This document shows positions 9,402 through 24,399 of a DNA stretch of 64,000 nucleotides, piece by piece. Positions within the stretch are counted from its first letter, which is position 1, and each line of letters opens with the position of its first letter. The position numbers and the translations under genes were made by a program. Source of the stretch: Aurantimonas sp. HBX-1 (GTDB taxonomy: Bacteria; Pseudomonadota; Alphaproteobacteria; Rhizobiales; Rhizobiaceae); the NCBI RefSeq assembly GCF_021391535.1, contig NZ_CP090066.1, forward strand, positions 2,989,501-3,053,500. The letters run 5' to 3'. The notes below the pieces were generated by a model. That model worked only from the letters and a program-made list of their open reading frames with translations. It did no database searches and had not been told where the DNA came from.

Positions 9402-9865
9402 CCGACTGGACCGGCGCGCTGTCCGACTACGGCTGGTGGATTCTCGGCCTGCTGCTGCTGGTGCTCGAGACGGTGCTGCCGGGGGTCTACCTCCTGTTCT
9501 TCGGCATCGCCGCCCTGGTCGTCGGCATGAACGTGCTGCTGATCGGCGGCGCCTGGTTCGGCTGGGAGCAGCAGGTGCTGGCCTATGTCGTCGTATCGGC
9601 CGTCGCGGTGTTCCTCGGCCGGAAGTGGTACGGGGCGAAGGCCGAGGCGCAGGCTTCCGGCACGCTCAACAAGCCGACGCAGCGGCTGATCGGCCGCGAG
9701 GCGGTGCTCAGCGAGGACCTCGTCGGCGGGCGCGGACGGGTCGGGCTGGAGGACAGCTGGTGGAGCGTCGAGGGGCCGGACCTGCCGAAGGGTACGCGGG
9801 TGCGGGTGGTCGGCGCCGAGGGCAGCGTGCTCAGGGTCGAGCCGACGTCGCCGCCGGCCCGCTGA
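9398..9865 (+). CDS. NfeD-family membrane protein
   Basis: A 155-residue short NfeD: two to three membrane helices (WWILGLLLLVLETVLPGVYLLFFGIAALVVG and a second around residues 50-75), then a soluble OB-fold domain with LIGREAVLSEDLVGGRGRVGLEDSWWSVEGPDLPKG cut into the usual strands. Translation starts at GTG overlapping the qmcA stop by 4 nt, so the pair is translationally coupled. NfeD proteins partner SPFH proteins in membrane domain organisation. It converges on kdsD with a 9-bp gap. Confidence 0.92.
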   Translation: MTDWTGALSDYGWWILGLLLLVLETVLPGVYLLFFGIAALVVGMNVLLIGGAWFGWEQQVLAYVVVSAVAVFLGRKWYGAKAEAQASGTLNKPTQRLIGREAVLSEDLVGGRGRVGLEDSWWSVEGPDLPKGTRVRVVGAEGSVLRVEPTSPPAR

Positions 9866-9874
9866 GCTGCCGCC

Positions 9875-10867
9875 TCAGGCAGCGCCGATCCGCAGCAGAT
9901 CGTGCAGGTGGACGATGCCCACCGGGCGGCCCTGGCGGACCACCATCAGCGCCGTGATGTTCAGGCTGTTGACGATGTCGAGGGCCTTGGCCGCCATCGT
10001 CTCCGGCTCGATCGTCTTCGGATTGCGGGTCATCACCGCATCGACCTTCTGGTTCAGCAGATCGCCGGCGAGGTGCCGCCGCAGATCGCCGTCGGTGACG
10101 AGGCCGCGCAGCAGCCCCTCCCCGTCGACTACGGCGACGCAGCCAAAGCCCTTGCGCGACATGACGATGATCGCCTCGGACATCAGCATGCCTTCCGGCA
10201 CCAGCGGCAGCGACTCGCCGACATGCATGATGTCGCCGACATGGGTCAGGCTGGCGCCGAGCTGGCCGCCCGGATGGAACACCCGGAAGTCGCCCGGGGT
10301 GAAGCCGCGACGCTCCAGCAGCGCCACCGCCAGCGCGTCGCCCAGCGCCACCTGCAGGGTGGTCGAGGTGGTCGGGGCGAGGCCATGCGGACAGGCCTCG
10401 GCGACGCGCGGCAGGATCAGCGCCTCGTCGGCCTCGCGGCCGAGCGTCGAATCGCGACGCGAGGTCAGCGCGATCAGCGGGATCCGGAAGCGCCGCGAAT
10501 AGGCGACGATGCCCTTCAGCTCGGCGCTTTCCCCCGACCAGGACATCGCCAGGATCGCATCGTCGCGGCCGATCATGCCGAGATCGCCGTGATTGGCTTC
10601 GGACGGATGCACGAAGAAGGCCGGCGTGCCGGTGGATGCGAAGGTCGCGGCGATCTTGGCGCCGATGTGGCCGCTCTTGCCGACGCCGGTGACGATGATC
10701 CGACCCGTCACCCGCGAGATCAGCTCCAGCACGCGCTCGAACGGCGCCGCCATCTCGCCCCGCAGCAGGCCCGCCAGGATCCGCAGCCCATCGGCTTCGG
10801 TCTCGATCGTGTGGACCGCGGAAGCGGAACCGAGACTGCCGGTCGTGGCAAGCGATTGGGGAATCAA
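9875..10867 (-). CDS. kdsD: Arabinose-5-phosphate isomerase (KpsF/GutQ family)
   Basis: Converts ribulose 5-phosphate to arabinose 5-phosphate, the precursor of KDO in lipopolysaccharide. An N-terminal SIS domain has VTGVGKSGHIGAKIAATFASTG split over two lines of conserved residues, the HGDLGMI and SWSGESAEL motifs, and PHGLAPTTSTT; two C-terminal CBS domains follow (IMHVGE, GLVTDGDLRRHL). I prefer a TTG start at 10867 (330 residues), since GGAGAAG lies 7-8 nt upstream and this matches the family length; an ATG at 11005 would add 46 poorly conserved residues. Neighbours are also envelope genes. Confidence 0.9.
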   Translation of the reverse strand: MIPQSLATTGSLGSASAVHTIETEADGLRILAGLLRGEMAAPFERVLELISRVTGRIIVTGVGKSGHIGAKIAATFASTGTPAFFVHPSEANHGDLGMIGRDDAILAMSWSGESAELKGIVAYSRRFRIPLIALTSRRDSTLGREADEALILPRVAEACPHGLAPTTSTTLQVALGDALAVALLERRGFTPGDFRVFHPGGQLGASLTHVGDIMHVGESLPLVPEGMLMSEAIIVMSRKGFGCVAVVDGEGLLRGLVTDGDLRRHLAGDLLNQKVDAVMTRNPKTIEPETMAAKALDIVNSLNITALMVVRQGRPVGIVHLHDLLRIGAA

Positions 10868-11070
10868 GATCTGGCTTCTCCGCTTCGACCCTCTGGCCGG
10901 AATGGCGCGCAATTGATCAGGCGCGTCTGGCCAAATCAAGACATCCCGCCCGGGGCCACGGGCGGCGCAGGATTCGGGCAATCCCGTCAACCTATCCTTA
11001 ACCAAGAAAATTTACCTTTCGGCAAGCCCGAAGGTCCGCGGACTATCGATGAAGGTGCCCAATCGTCGCG

Positions 11071-12786
11071 ATGACCCCGGTTTTTGCCCGCCTCCCGAAG
11101 CTGCTCGGAGCCGCCCTCATCGGCGCCCTTGCGGCCGCGTCCACCGATCAGGCTTACGCTCAGACGATTGTGCTGCCGGAACTGCGGACCGGCTCCGACA
11201 TCACCGACGGCGAGGCGCTGCGGGGTATCAGGCGCCAGGCCGACACGCCGAGGATCGGCGAAGGCGAATCGCTCGATACCGGATCGCAGGATCTGCGATC
11301 CGGCCAGTCCGACGACGCAGCAGTGCCGCAGGACGAGCGTGACGAACTGCTGCCCGAGGAGATCGAGGCGGAGGAAGCCCCGGCGCCGAGCTTCGACCTG
11401 TTCGAGGCGGCTCCCTCCCGGCCCGCCGGACGCGCCGATCTTTCCGGCCGCGCCAGCCCGGTCCGGCCGAATGCCGCGGCGGCGCGCCAGACCGGCGTCG
11501 AGCCCGATTTCGAGGAAGAAGCGTTGCCGCGAGCGGCCGCCACGCCGGTCGCAGCGACGACGAGCAACCCGCCGCTGTCGGCCGGCGTCGCCGGCGAAGT
11601 GCCCGGCTCGCTCGACCTGCTGCGCGGCAACCGCCCGGCGGTGGCGTTGCAGCGGATTGTCCGGCGCCCGACGGGCGATCCCTTCGCCCCGGTCGGAATC
11701 CGCGCCGGCAGCTTCATCCTCTTCCCGGAGCTGATCCAGGATATCGGCGCCTCGACCAATCTCGACGAGGAGCCGGGCGGCGAAGGCGGCGTCTTCAGCG
11801 AGACGACGGTCGCGGCTCGCCTGCTGTCGGACTGGTCCCGGCACGAGGCCGAGTTCAACACTCGACTGAGCTATCGGCGGAACTTCGCCGGCGAGGAGCC
11901 GGAGGATCCGAACGCCGCCGTCGACGGGCGGCTGCGGCTCGACATCGACCGCCTGACCAGCGCGACCTTCCGCGGCGCTCTGGAATACCGGCGCGAGGAC
12001 CCGGTGGAGATCGACGCCGCGCTGGCCGGCGCGGAACGGCCGGAGGTTCTCAGCGGCTCCGCCTCGGCGCAGCTGCAGCGCGAGTTCGGCCGCGTGGTGC
12101 TGGGCGGCACCGGCACGGTGGCGCGGGAGGATTATTCCGGCCTGCCCGACGGCCTCGCCTCGCAGAGCTACACCACGCTGACCGGTGCGCTCAGGGCCGG
12201 CTACCGCCTGTCACCGGCGCTGCAACCCTTCCTGGAGGGCAGTCTCGGGCAGCGGCTGTTCGACGAGTCCGACAGCGGCGAGATCGGGCGGGACTCGCTG
12301 ATCCCGGCGCTGCGCGCCGGCGTCGGTATCGACCTGTCGGAGAAGCTCAGCGGCGAGATCGCCGTCGGCTACGCATGGAACAAGCCCGAGGACGACCGCG
12401 CGGAGACCACCGCGGCACCGACGCTGGACGCCTCGCTGCAATGGTCACCGCGCCGTGGCACCGAGGTGACGCTCGCTGCCCGCACGACCTTCGAGCCGGA
12501 GAGCTCCGGCCAGTCCACCACCGTGTCCTACGAGGGATCGCTGGGGGTGACGCACGTTCTCACCGCCCGGACGGATCTCACCGCGGCGATCACCGCGACC
12601 TACGCCGATTCCTCGCTCCCCGGCAGCGACGAGACCGAGCTGACCGGCGAGGCCGGGTTCAACTACTGGCTGACGCGCAGCCTGGCGCTGACCGGCCTCT
12701 ACAGCCACCGCGAGCTCTTCTCGCAGGTCGACGGCGCCGACTACCGCGCCGACACCGTCCGCCTCGGGGTCAAGCTGCAGCGCTGA
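11071..12786 (+). CDS. Outer membrane beta-barrel protein (BBP2-like)
   Basis: A 571-residue secreted protein: signal peptide ending AQA-like (STDQAYAQ, about residue 30), a disordered acidic/proline-rich stretch to about residue 200, then a long beta-rich region of alternating strands ending in VRLGVKLQR, with the C-terminal aromatic/hydrophobic pattern of outer membrane barrels. The conserved segment DPFAPVGIRAGSFILFPEL resembles the putative beta-barrel porin 2 group found in exopolysaccharide-related loci. It lies between kdsD and galU. A transport role for polysaccharide is inference only. ATG at 11071 is the chosen start; the upstream region is AT-rich (10992-11022). Confidence 0.75.
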   Translation: MTPVFARLPKLLGAALIGALAAASTDQAYAQTIVLPELRTGSDITDGEALRGIRRQADTPRIGEGESLDTGSQDLRSGQSDDAAVPQDERDELLPEEIEAEEAPAPSFDLFEAAPSRPAGRADLSGRASPVRPNAAAARQTGVEPDFEEEALPRAAATPVAATTSNPPLSAGVAGEVPGSLDLLRGNRPAVALQRIVRRPTGDPFAPVGIRAGSFILFPELIQDIGASTNLDEEPGGEGGVFSETTVAARLLSDWSRHEAEFNTRLSYRRNFAGEEPEDPNAAVDGRLRLDIDRLTSATFRGALEYRREDPVEIDAALAGAERPEVLSGSASAQLQREFGRVVLGGTGTVAREDYSGLPDGLASQSYTTLTGALRAGYRLSPALQPFLEGSLGQRLFDESDSGEIGRDSLIPALRAGVGIDLSEKLSGEIAVGYAWNKPEDDRAETTAAPTLDASLQWSPRRGTEVTLAARTTFEPESSGQSTTVSYEGSLGVTHVLTARTDLTAAITATYADSSLPGSDETELTGEAGFNYWLTRSLALTGLYSHRELFSQVDGADYRADTVRLGVKLQR

Positions 12787-12796
12787 GCAGTCGCAG

Positions 12797-13702
12797 CTAC
12801 TCGGCAGCCTTGTCGACGTCGGCGGGCTCCACCGTACGCAGCAGCCGGCCGATATTGCCGATGACCTTGTCGCGGATGTCCGGCCGCCAGAGCGCGAAGG
12901 CGACGTTCGCCTCGATAAAACCCTCCTTGGAGCCGCAGTCGAAGGTCCGCCCGGTGAAGTGATAGGCGGAAAAGTCCTGCCGGTCGGCCAGCTTGAGCAT
13001 CGCGTCGGTGAGCTGGATCTCGTTGCCGGCGCCGCGCTCCTGCGTCGACAGGATGTCGAAGATCTCCGGCTGCAGGATGTAGCGTCCGGAGATCGAGTAG
13101 TTCGACGGCGCGTCCGCCGGCTTGGGCTTCTCGACCATGCCGGTGACGCGGAATCCCTTGCCGACGTCCTCGCCCCTGCCGACGATGCCGTATTTGTGGG
13201 TTTCCTGCGGATCGCACTGCTCGACCGAGATGACGTTGCCGCCGGTCTCCTCGTACAACTCCACCATTTCGGAGAGGCAGCCCTTCTCGGCCTGCATGAT
13301 CATGTCGGGCAGGAGCAGCGCGAAGGGCTCGTTGCCGACGAGTTCGCGCGCGCACCAGACGGCGTGGCCGAGGCCGAGCGGCGCCTGCTGGCGGGTGAAG
13401 CTGGAGGTGCCGGGCTTGGGCTGCAGGTCGTCGAGAAGCTGCAGCTCGACGGTCTTGCCGCGCTCGGCGAGCGTCGCGGACAACTCGACCTGGATATCGA
13501 AATAGTCCTCGATGACGGCCTTGTTACGTCCCGTGACGAAGATCAGGTGTTCGATGCCGGCGGCCCACGCCTCGTCGACCACGTACTGGATCACCGGGCG
13601 GTCGACGACCGTCAGCATCTCCTTCGGGATGGCCTTCGTGGCGGGCAGGAAGCGGGTGCCGAGACCGGCCACCGGGAATACGGCTTTTCTGACTTTCTTC
13701 AT
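12797..13702 (-). CDS. galU: UTP--glucose-1-phosphate uridylyltransferase
   Basis: Makes UDP-glucose for exopolysaccharide, cyclic glucans and LPS cores. A 301-residue nucleotidyltransferase with the signature FPVAGLGTRFLPATKAIPKEML near the N-terminus (split over motif I), then LGHAVWCARE, LLPDMI, and VEKPKP. Tandem ATGs occur at 13705 and 13702; AGGA spacing favours 13702. The 3' end converges with the beta-barrel gene with a 10-bp gap. It is divergent from the lytic transglycosylase across 215 bp. Confidence 0.95.
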   Translation of the reverse strand: MKKVRKAVFPVAGLGTRFLPATKAIPKEMLTVVDRPVIQYVVDEAWAAGIEHLIFVTGRNKAVIEDYFDIQVELSATLAERGKTVELQLLDDLQPKPGTSSFTRQQAPLGLGHAVWCARELVGNEPFALLLPDMIMQAEKGCLSEMVELYEETGGNVISVEQCDPQETHKYGIVGRGEDVGKGFRVTGMVEKPKPADAPSNYSISGRYILQPEIFDILSTQERGAGNEIQLTDAMLKLADRQDFSAYHFTGRTFDCGSKEGFIEANVAFALWRPDIRDKVIGNIGRLLRTVEPADVDKAAE

Positions 13703-13917
13703 CATGGTCCTCGGATACGTCCCCACGCACACCGGCGATGTCACGCCGCAAGCGCGCCGAGGCTTCCCGGCGCCGTGCTTTCGCCGTGAAATAGCGAGAC
13801 AGAGGAGGAATGCCAGCCCTCGCCGGCGGTCTCCCGCCAGGGATTGGTAAACGGCTTCTTAACCACGCCGCCTGTAGCGTTCCGATCTTCCGTGGACTGA
13901 TGAGGAGAATGACTGCC

Positions 13918-15147
13918 ATGCAACGATCGACCGCATCCCGGATGACCCGTCTCGGCTCGGCCCTCGTCGCGATGATCGTCGCGACCTCGTTCGCCCTGCC
14001 CGCGGCGGCCGATGCCGGGTTCCAGCGCTGGATCCAGCAGTTCGAGAGCGTCGCGGCGAGCAACGGCATCAGTCGCAACGTCTACCGCGCGGCCTTTGCC
14101 GGCGTCACCGAGCCCGATCCCGAGGTGCTGCAGAAGGCCGCCTACCAGCCGGAGTTCAAGGCCAAGGTCTGGGACTACATCGACAACCGCGTCAACGACG
14201 AGACCATCGCCGAGGGCCGCGCGATGGCGGTGAAATACGCAAGCTGGCTCGACCGCATCGAGAAGCGCTTCGGCGTCGACCGGCACATCCTGCTGGCGAT
14301 CTGGTCGATGGAGACCAATTACGGCGCGGCGCTCACCCGCGAGGGCGTGATGAAGAGCCTGCCGCGCTCGCTGGCGACGCTCGCCTATGAGGGCGGCCGC
14401 CGCGCCAAGTTTGCCCGCCAGCAGCTTATCGCGGCGCTGAAGATCGCCCAGGCCGGCCACGTCGCGCCGAACAAGCTGACCAGCTCCTGGGCCGGCGCCA
14501 TGGGCCACACCCAGTTCATCCCGACGAGCTACCAGGCCTACGCGGCCGACATGGACGGCGACGGCCACGCGAACATCTGGGAGTCGGTGCCGGACGCGCT
14601 CGCGACGGCCGCCAACCTGCTGCGCAAGAACGGCTGGCAGTCGGGCCGGACCTGGGGCTACGAGGTCAACGTGCCGGCCCAGTATCGCGGCAAGCTCGAG
14701 CGCGACAACCGTTCCCTCGCCCAGTGGCAGGGCCTCGGCTTCCAGCGACCGAGCGGCTCGGGCTTCGCCCATCCGTCCGACCGCGCCAATCTGGTGCGGC
14801 TCGCCGGCGACGCCGGCCCGGCCTTCCTGATGACCAAGAACTTCTTCGTCCTGAAGAACTACAACAACGCCGACACCTATGCCCTCGGCGTCGGGCTGCT
14901 CGCCGACCGTATCGCCGGCTATGGCGGTCCGCAGCGCGACTGGCCGCGCGGCTACACGCCGTTGTCGACCCAGGAGCGTTACGAACTGCAGCAGCACCTC
15001 GCCTCGCGCGGGCTGTATGACGGCAAGATCGATGGTAAGATCGGCGACGGATCCAAAACCGCCATCATGGCGCTGCAGGGAAATGCCGGATTGGCTCAGG
15101 ACGGCAACGCATCGAAGGCGCTTCTGGATTTCCTGAGGCGGAACTAG
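13918..15147 (+). CDS. Lytic murein transglycosylase (MltB type) with peptidoglycan-binding domain
   Basis: A periplasmic peptidoglycan-cleaving enzyme. From ATG 13918 it has 409 residues: signal peptide to about residue 33 (SFALPAAADA), an SLT_2 domain with RWIQQF, FEVLQKAAYQPEF-like region, catalytic glutamate E132 in IWSMETNYG, then GAMGHTQFIPTSY and DGDGHANIWES. A C-terminal PG_binding_1 domain (about residues 345-405) carries LSTQERYELQQHLASRG and YDGKIDGKIG. GAGGAG lies 10 nt before the chosen start; in-frame ATGs at 13900 and 13909 are alternatives. It is followed 21 bp later by the DUF459 gene, likely one operon. Confidence 0.93.
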   Translation: MQRSTASRMTRLGSALVAMIVATSFALPAAADAGFQRWIQQFESVAASNGISRNVYRAAFAGVTEPDPEVLQKAAYQPEFKAKVWDYIDNRVNDETIAEGRAMAVKYASWLDRIEKRFGVDRHILLAIWSMETNYGAALTREGVMKSLPRSLATLAYEGGRRAKFARQQLIAALKIAQAGHVAPNKLTSSWAGAMGHTQFIPTSYQAYAADMDGDGHANIWESVPDALATAANLLRKNGWQSGRTWGYEVNVPAQYRGKLERDNRSLAQWQGLGFQRPSGSGFAHPSDRANLVRLAGDAGPAFLMTKNFFVLKNYNNADTYALGVGLLADRIAGYGGPQRDWPRGYTPLSTQERYELQQHLASRGLYDGKIDGKIGDGSKTAIMALQGNAGLAQDGNASKALLDFLRRN

Positions 15148-15168
15148 ACGGAACGGAGACATCATCGG

Positions 15169-16551
15169 ATGGCGGCAGCAGAACGCAGAGCAGGCGCCCG
15201 GCCCGTAAGGACGGCACTCGTCGCTCTGCTGGCTGCCTTCGCCGTGCTGGTGACCGGCGTGGTGGCGGAGGCGCAGCAGCGGCCCCGCACGGTGCTGGAA
15301 ATGCTGTTCGGCGGCGGCACGCAAGCCGCCCCGGAGCGTCCCGCCGTCCGCAAGCCGGTGGTCCGGAAGAAGAAGGTGCGGGCGACACGCCCGGTACGTC
15401 AGAAGAAGCAGCGGACCCAGGCCGCCCGCCCCAAGCCATCCGGCCAGCAGAGCGCCGCCGCAGCCGCCGCCGCAGCGCCGGCCTCGAAGAGCGAGGCCGC
15501 CAAGACGGTGCTCGTCGTCGGCGACTTCCTGGCGGCATCGCTGGCGGACGGTCTCTCCAATCTCTACGCCGACAACGAGATGGTGGTCATCGAGGCCCGC
15601 ACGGAAGGCTCGTCCGGCCTCGTGCGCGAAGACCACTATGACTGGACCGAAAAGCTCGGTCCCATTCTCGACGAAGCCAAGCCGGAAGTCCTGGTGGTGA
15701 TGCTGGGCTCCAACGACCGCCAGCCGATGACCGTCGGATCCCGTTCCCTGCCCTCGCGCTCGGAGGAGTGGGTGCGGCTCTACGAGGAGCGGATCGGCGA
15801 GATCACCGGGGCGGCCAAGAGCCGCAACGTGCCGCTGGTATGGGTCGGCACGCCGGCCTTCAAGTTCGACCGGATGAGCGAGGACATGGTCTTCCTCAAC
15901 GACCTCTACCGCAAGGGCGCCTCGAGCGTCTCCGGCGAGTTCGTCGACATCTGGGACGGCTTCGTCGATGCCAACGGCGCCTTCGTCTATTCCGGACCGG
16001 GGGTGAACGGCCAGACCACCCAGCTTCGCAATTCCGACGGGATCACCATGACGAATGCCGGCGAGGACAAGCTCGCCTTCTTCGCCGAACGGGCGATCAA
16101 CCGGCTGCTCGGGACTGCCATGGCGGCCACCGGCGCGTTCACGCTGGGTCCGGACCAGTTGCCGACCATCCAGCTGCCGCCGATCGGCAACGCCGCGAAC
16201 GCCCTGAAGGCGGCGCCGGTGTCGATCGACGATCCGGCGCTCGACGGGCCGGACAGGCTGCTGGGGACGGGCGCGGCCAGCGGCTTCTCGCTCGAGCCGT
16301 CGCCGCGCGAGCGGCTGGTGATCAATGGCGGCGGGACCGGCGGCACGGAAGGCCGGGCCGACAACTTCGCCTGGAGCGAGAAGAGCGCCGCCGTCACGCC
16401 CAGCGGCCCGCCGATCGTCTCGCGCGGTTCGGTGAACCTGCAGAGCGTGCGGGAGTCGGACGGCATCAAGCCGCCCGAGGAGATGCCGACGATCCTCGAC
16501 GCGATCATCGAGGACTGGAGCCGCGAGAACGAGGCGGCCCGACCGCAATAG
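15169..16551 (+). CDS. DUF459/SGNH-hydrolase-like periplasmic protein
   Basis: A 460-residue protein with an N-terminal membrane/signal helix (about residues 15-36), a basic proline/alanine-rich linker, then a DUF459 (SGNH-like) domain from VLVVGDFLAASLADGL to DKLAFFAERA. The usual GDS nucleophile block reads GDF here, while the GSND block (MLGSNDRQ) is intact. The C-terminal 120 residues are low-complexity. The gene follows a lytic transglycosylase by 21 bp, so a role in cell-wall polymer modification or O-acyl turnover is plausible but inferred. Confidence 0.8.
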   Translation: MAAAERRAGARPVRTALVALLAAFAVLVTGVVAEAQQRPRTVLEMLFGGGTQAAPERPAVRKPVVRKKKVRATRPVRQKKQRTQAARPKPSGQQSAAAAAAAAPASKSEAAKTVLVVGDFLAASLADGLSNLYADNEMVVIEARTEGSSGLVREDHYDWTEKLGPILDEAKPEVLVVMLGSNDRQPMTVGSRSLPSRSEEWVRLYEERIGEITGAAKSRNVPLVWVGTPAFKFDRMSEDMVFLNDLYRKGASSVSGEFVDIWDGFVDANGAFVYSGPGVNGQTTQLRNSDGITMTNAGEDKLAFFAERAINRLLGTAMAATGAFTLGPDQLPTIQLPPIGNAANALKAAPVSIDDPALDGPDRLLGTGAASGFSLEPSPRERLVINGGGTGGTEGRADNFAWSEKSAAVTPSGPPIVSRGSVNLQSVRESDGIKPPEEMPTILDAIIEDWSRENEAARPQ

Positions 16552-16572
16552 GCTGGCCGAACCGCCGCCGAT

Positions 16573-18027
<1,455 letters not shown>

Positions 18028-18190
18028 TCCGTCCCCAATCGTCTTCTGCAGTCCTACTGCCGAATTCGTCCCACGTCGTCCAGCCCCGCCAATCGGCGAC
18101 ACGGACGCGCCCTTGTCTGTTCGCGCTGACTCTCAGGCGCCGCGCACAGCGTCGCTGCCGCTACCGGGACCGACGGCACCGGCCGGAGCG

Positions 18191-18219
18191 AAGAGACCGC
18201 CCGCTGACGGGCGGCTCTT
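18191..18219 (-). terminator. Strong hairpin between gltB and gltD
   Basis: AAGAG and CCGCCCG pair with CGGGCGG and CTCTT around a CTGA loop, with one unpaired A. It begins 12 bp after the gltB stop. No T-tract follows on the minus strand, so it may attenuate, stabilise the gltB 3' end or act as a processing site rather than terminate fully. Confidence 0.55.
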
Positions 18220-18230
18220 CCCGGCGACCG

Positions 18231-22955
<4,725 letters not shown>

Positions 22956-23069
22956 CGCGTAGTCTCCCGTCGTCGCGCTGCCGGGGCCGGCCGCGCGGTT
23001 GCGTCCGGCACCGACGCCGCCCCCAGGATCTGTCCTTGGGGGCCGCGCCAAGGCTGCCGAACATCGTTC

Positions 23070-23083
23070 GCCATATTATCGGC
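23070..23083. repeat. GCCATATTATCGGC element, copy 1
   Basis: Shares the 11-bp core CGCCATATTAT with the palindrome at 23165-23177. On the minus strand it includes TAATAT, a possible gltB -10, so a protein binding here could control gltB. Confidence 0.4.
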
Positions 23084-23164
23084 CTTTTGGCATGGCCGTC
23101 GGTGTCAAGGATAGAACCCGGCCGCGTCTTTTCGGCGCGCGCGTGCGCCGTTCCGCCTGATGCC

Positions 23165-23177
23165 GCCATATTATGGC
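23165..23177. repeat. GCCATA-T-TATGGC palindrome, copy 2
   Basis: A perfect 6-bp palindrome with a single central base, 95 bp from copy 1. A related degenerate piece (TATGGCAATATGA) follows at 23196-23208. It is probably a regulator-binding site. Confidence 0.45.
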
Positions 23178-23339
23178 AGTGCTACTGTCCTATCTATGGC
23201 AATATGACAGAAGCGTGGGCGGGTAACAAGACCGGGCTCGTCGGGCATGGGTTCTGCTGATCCTGACCGCACGCTCCATCGCCTCGCCGGAGATCGCTAG
23301 CCAGGTCACGAAAGCCTCGTCGGGGATAGCGCCCCTGTC

Positions 23340-23364
23340 GGAACCGATGCCGGCAGGAGCCGTT
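23340..23364 (+). promoter_or_regulatory. EcfG-type general stress promoter of Mn catalase
   Basis: GGAAC (23340-23344), 16 nt, CGTT (23361-23364): an exact match to the alphaproteobacterial EcfG/SigT consensus GGAAC-N16/17-CGTT. It predicts a 5' leader of about 80 nt before the catalase ATG at 23453. Confidence 0.7.
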
Positions 23365-23452
23365 GGTCGGGCAGGAGAACATACTCACCCAGAGTATCGT
23401 GGAAGTCGCAACAGCTGCGGCGCGCTCCAGACGAAACAAAGGGACCCAACCA

Positions 23453-24307
23453 ATGCTCTATCATGACAAGCGCCTTCAATATCCCGTCAAGGTCAGCAAG
23501 CCCGATCCGGCTTTCGCCCGCATGCTTCAGCAGGCGATCGGCGGCGTCGAGGGCGAGATCCGCGTGGCGATGCAGTATTTCTTCCAGGCCTGGGGCGCCC
23601 GTGGCCCGAACCCGAAATACCGCGACATGCTGCTGCACACCGCGACCGAGGAAATGGGCCATATCGAGATGCTCGCAACCGCCGTCGCGCTGAACCTCGA
23701 GAAGGCCCCTGCGAGCCTGCAGGAAGCCGGTGCCGCCGACAGCGTCGTCGGCGCCGTGATGGGTGGCGAGAACCCGCGCCACGTCATCGAGGGCATGCTG
23801 CAGCGACACATCCTTTCGACCGGCATGTCGGCCTATCCGGCCAACGCCGATGGCGTGCCCTTCGACATGTCGCACATCTATGCCAGCGGCAACCTCGCCG
23901 CTGACATGTACTGCAACGTCGCTGCGGAGGCGACCGGCCGGGTGCTGGCGACCCGCATCTTCAACGCCGCGCACGACGACGGCATGAAGGACATGCTGCG
24001 CTTCATGATCGCCCGCGACACGATGCACCAGCAGCAGTGGCTGGCCGTGGTCGAGGAGCTCGGCGGCCATGCCGGCGCGCTGCCGATCCCGAACAGCTTC
24101 CCGCAGGAAGAGGAGAACCAGGAGCACAACTACGACTTCTTCGCCACCGCAGCCGACGGCTCGCCGCCGCCGGCCGGACGCTGGAGCGAAGGCCCGTCGA
24201 TGGACGGCAAGGGCCAGTTCACCGTGTTCCAGAACCAGCCGCTCGGCGACGTCCCGGATCTCGGCCCGGCCCGTCCCGACAGCAGCGCCCAGAAGGAGCA
24301 GATGTAA
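23453..24307 (+). CDS. Manganese catalase
   Basis: A dimanganese catalase that disproportionates hydrogen peroxide without haem. 284 residues from ATG 23453 (MLYHDKRLQYPV). The four-helix bundle carries the metal ligands in EGEIRVAMQYFFQ, TEEMGHIEML, the NVAAEATGR helix and MIARDTMHQQQW. The C-terminal tail is acidic and proline-rich. Its upstream region has an EcfG-type promoter, and a strong terminator follows, so it is a single-gene unit of the general stress response by inference. Confidence 0.95.
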   Translation: MLYHDKRLQYPVKVSKPDPAFARMLQQAIGGVEGEIRVAMQYFFQAWGARGPNPKYRDMLLHTATEEMGHIEMLATAVALNLEKAPASLQEAGAADSVVGAVMGGENPRHVIEGMLQRHILSTGMSAYPANADGVPFDMSHIYASGNLAADMYCNVAAEATGRVLATRIFNAAHDDGMKDMLRFMIARDTMHQQQWLAVVEELGGHAGALPIPNSFPQEEENQEHNYDFFATAADGSPPPAGRWSEGPSMDGKGQFTVFQNQPLGDVPDLGPARPDSSAQKEQM

Positions 24308-24320
24308 CAGTCTGCATCGA

Positions 24321-24346
24321 GGGGTCCCGCAGCGATGCGGGACCCC
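24321..24346 (+). terminator. Terminator after Mn catalase
   Basis: Perfect 11-bp stem GGGGTCCCGCA / TGCGGGACCCC with a GCGA tetraloop, starting 14 bp after the stop and followed by TT. A TGCATCGA direct repeat flanks the hairpin (24313-24320 and 24353-24360). Confidence 0.85.
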
Positions 24347-24399
24347 TTCCCGTGCATCGACGTCCGGCAGGCTCTTCACCGACCCCCTCGTCGTCGGCT

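Larger units (their letters stand above)
22956..23452. other. 497-bp divergent regulatory region, gltB / Mn catalase
   Basis: No convincing gene. It holds two copies of a GCCATATTAT element (23070-23083 and 23165-23177), AT-rich sequence unlike the surrounding DNA, and an EcfG-like promoter (23340-23364) for the catalase. Short open frames here lack ribosome sites and codon bias. Confidence 0.7.

Noticed and set aside
10992..11020. CtrA site in the kdsD/beta-barrel upstream region
   Set aside because: TTAACC is present but the second half at N7 is AATT rather than TTAA.
13741..16548. A 935-codon minus-strand open frame over the transglycosylase and DUF459 genes
   Set aside because: Shadow of two well-supported plus-strand genes; no domain content or ribosome site.
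23064..23107. TTGACA...TAATAT as a sigma-70 promoter for gltB
   Set aside because: The spacing is 24 nt, outside the usual 16-18.
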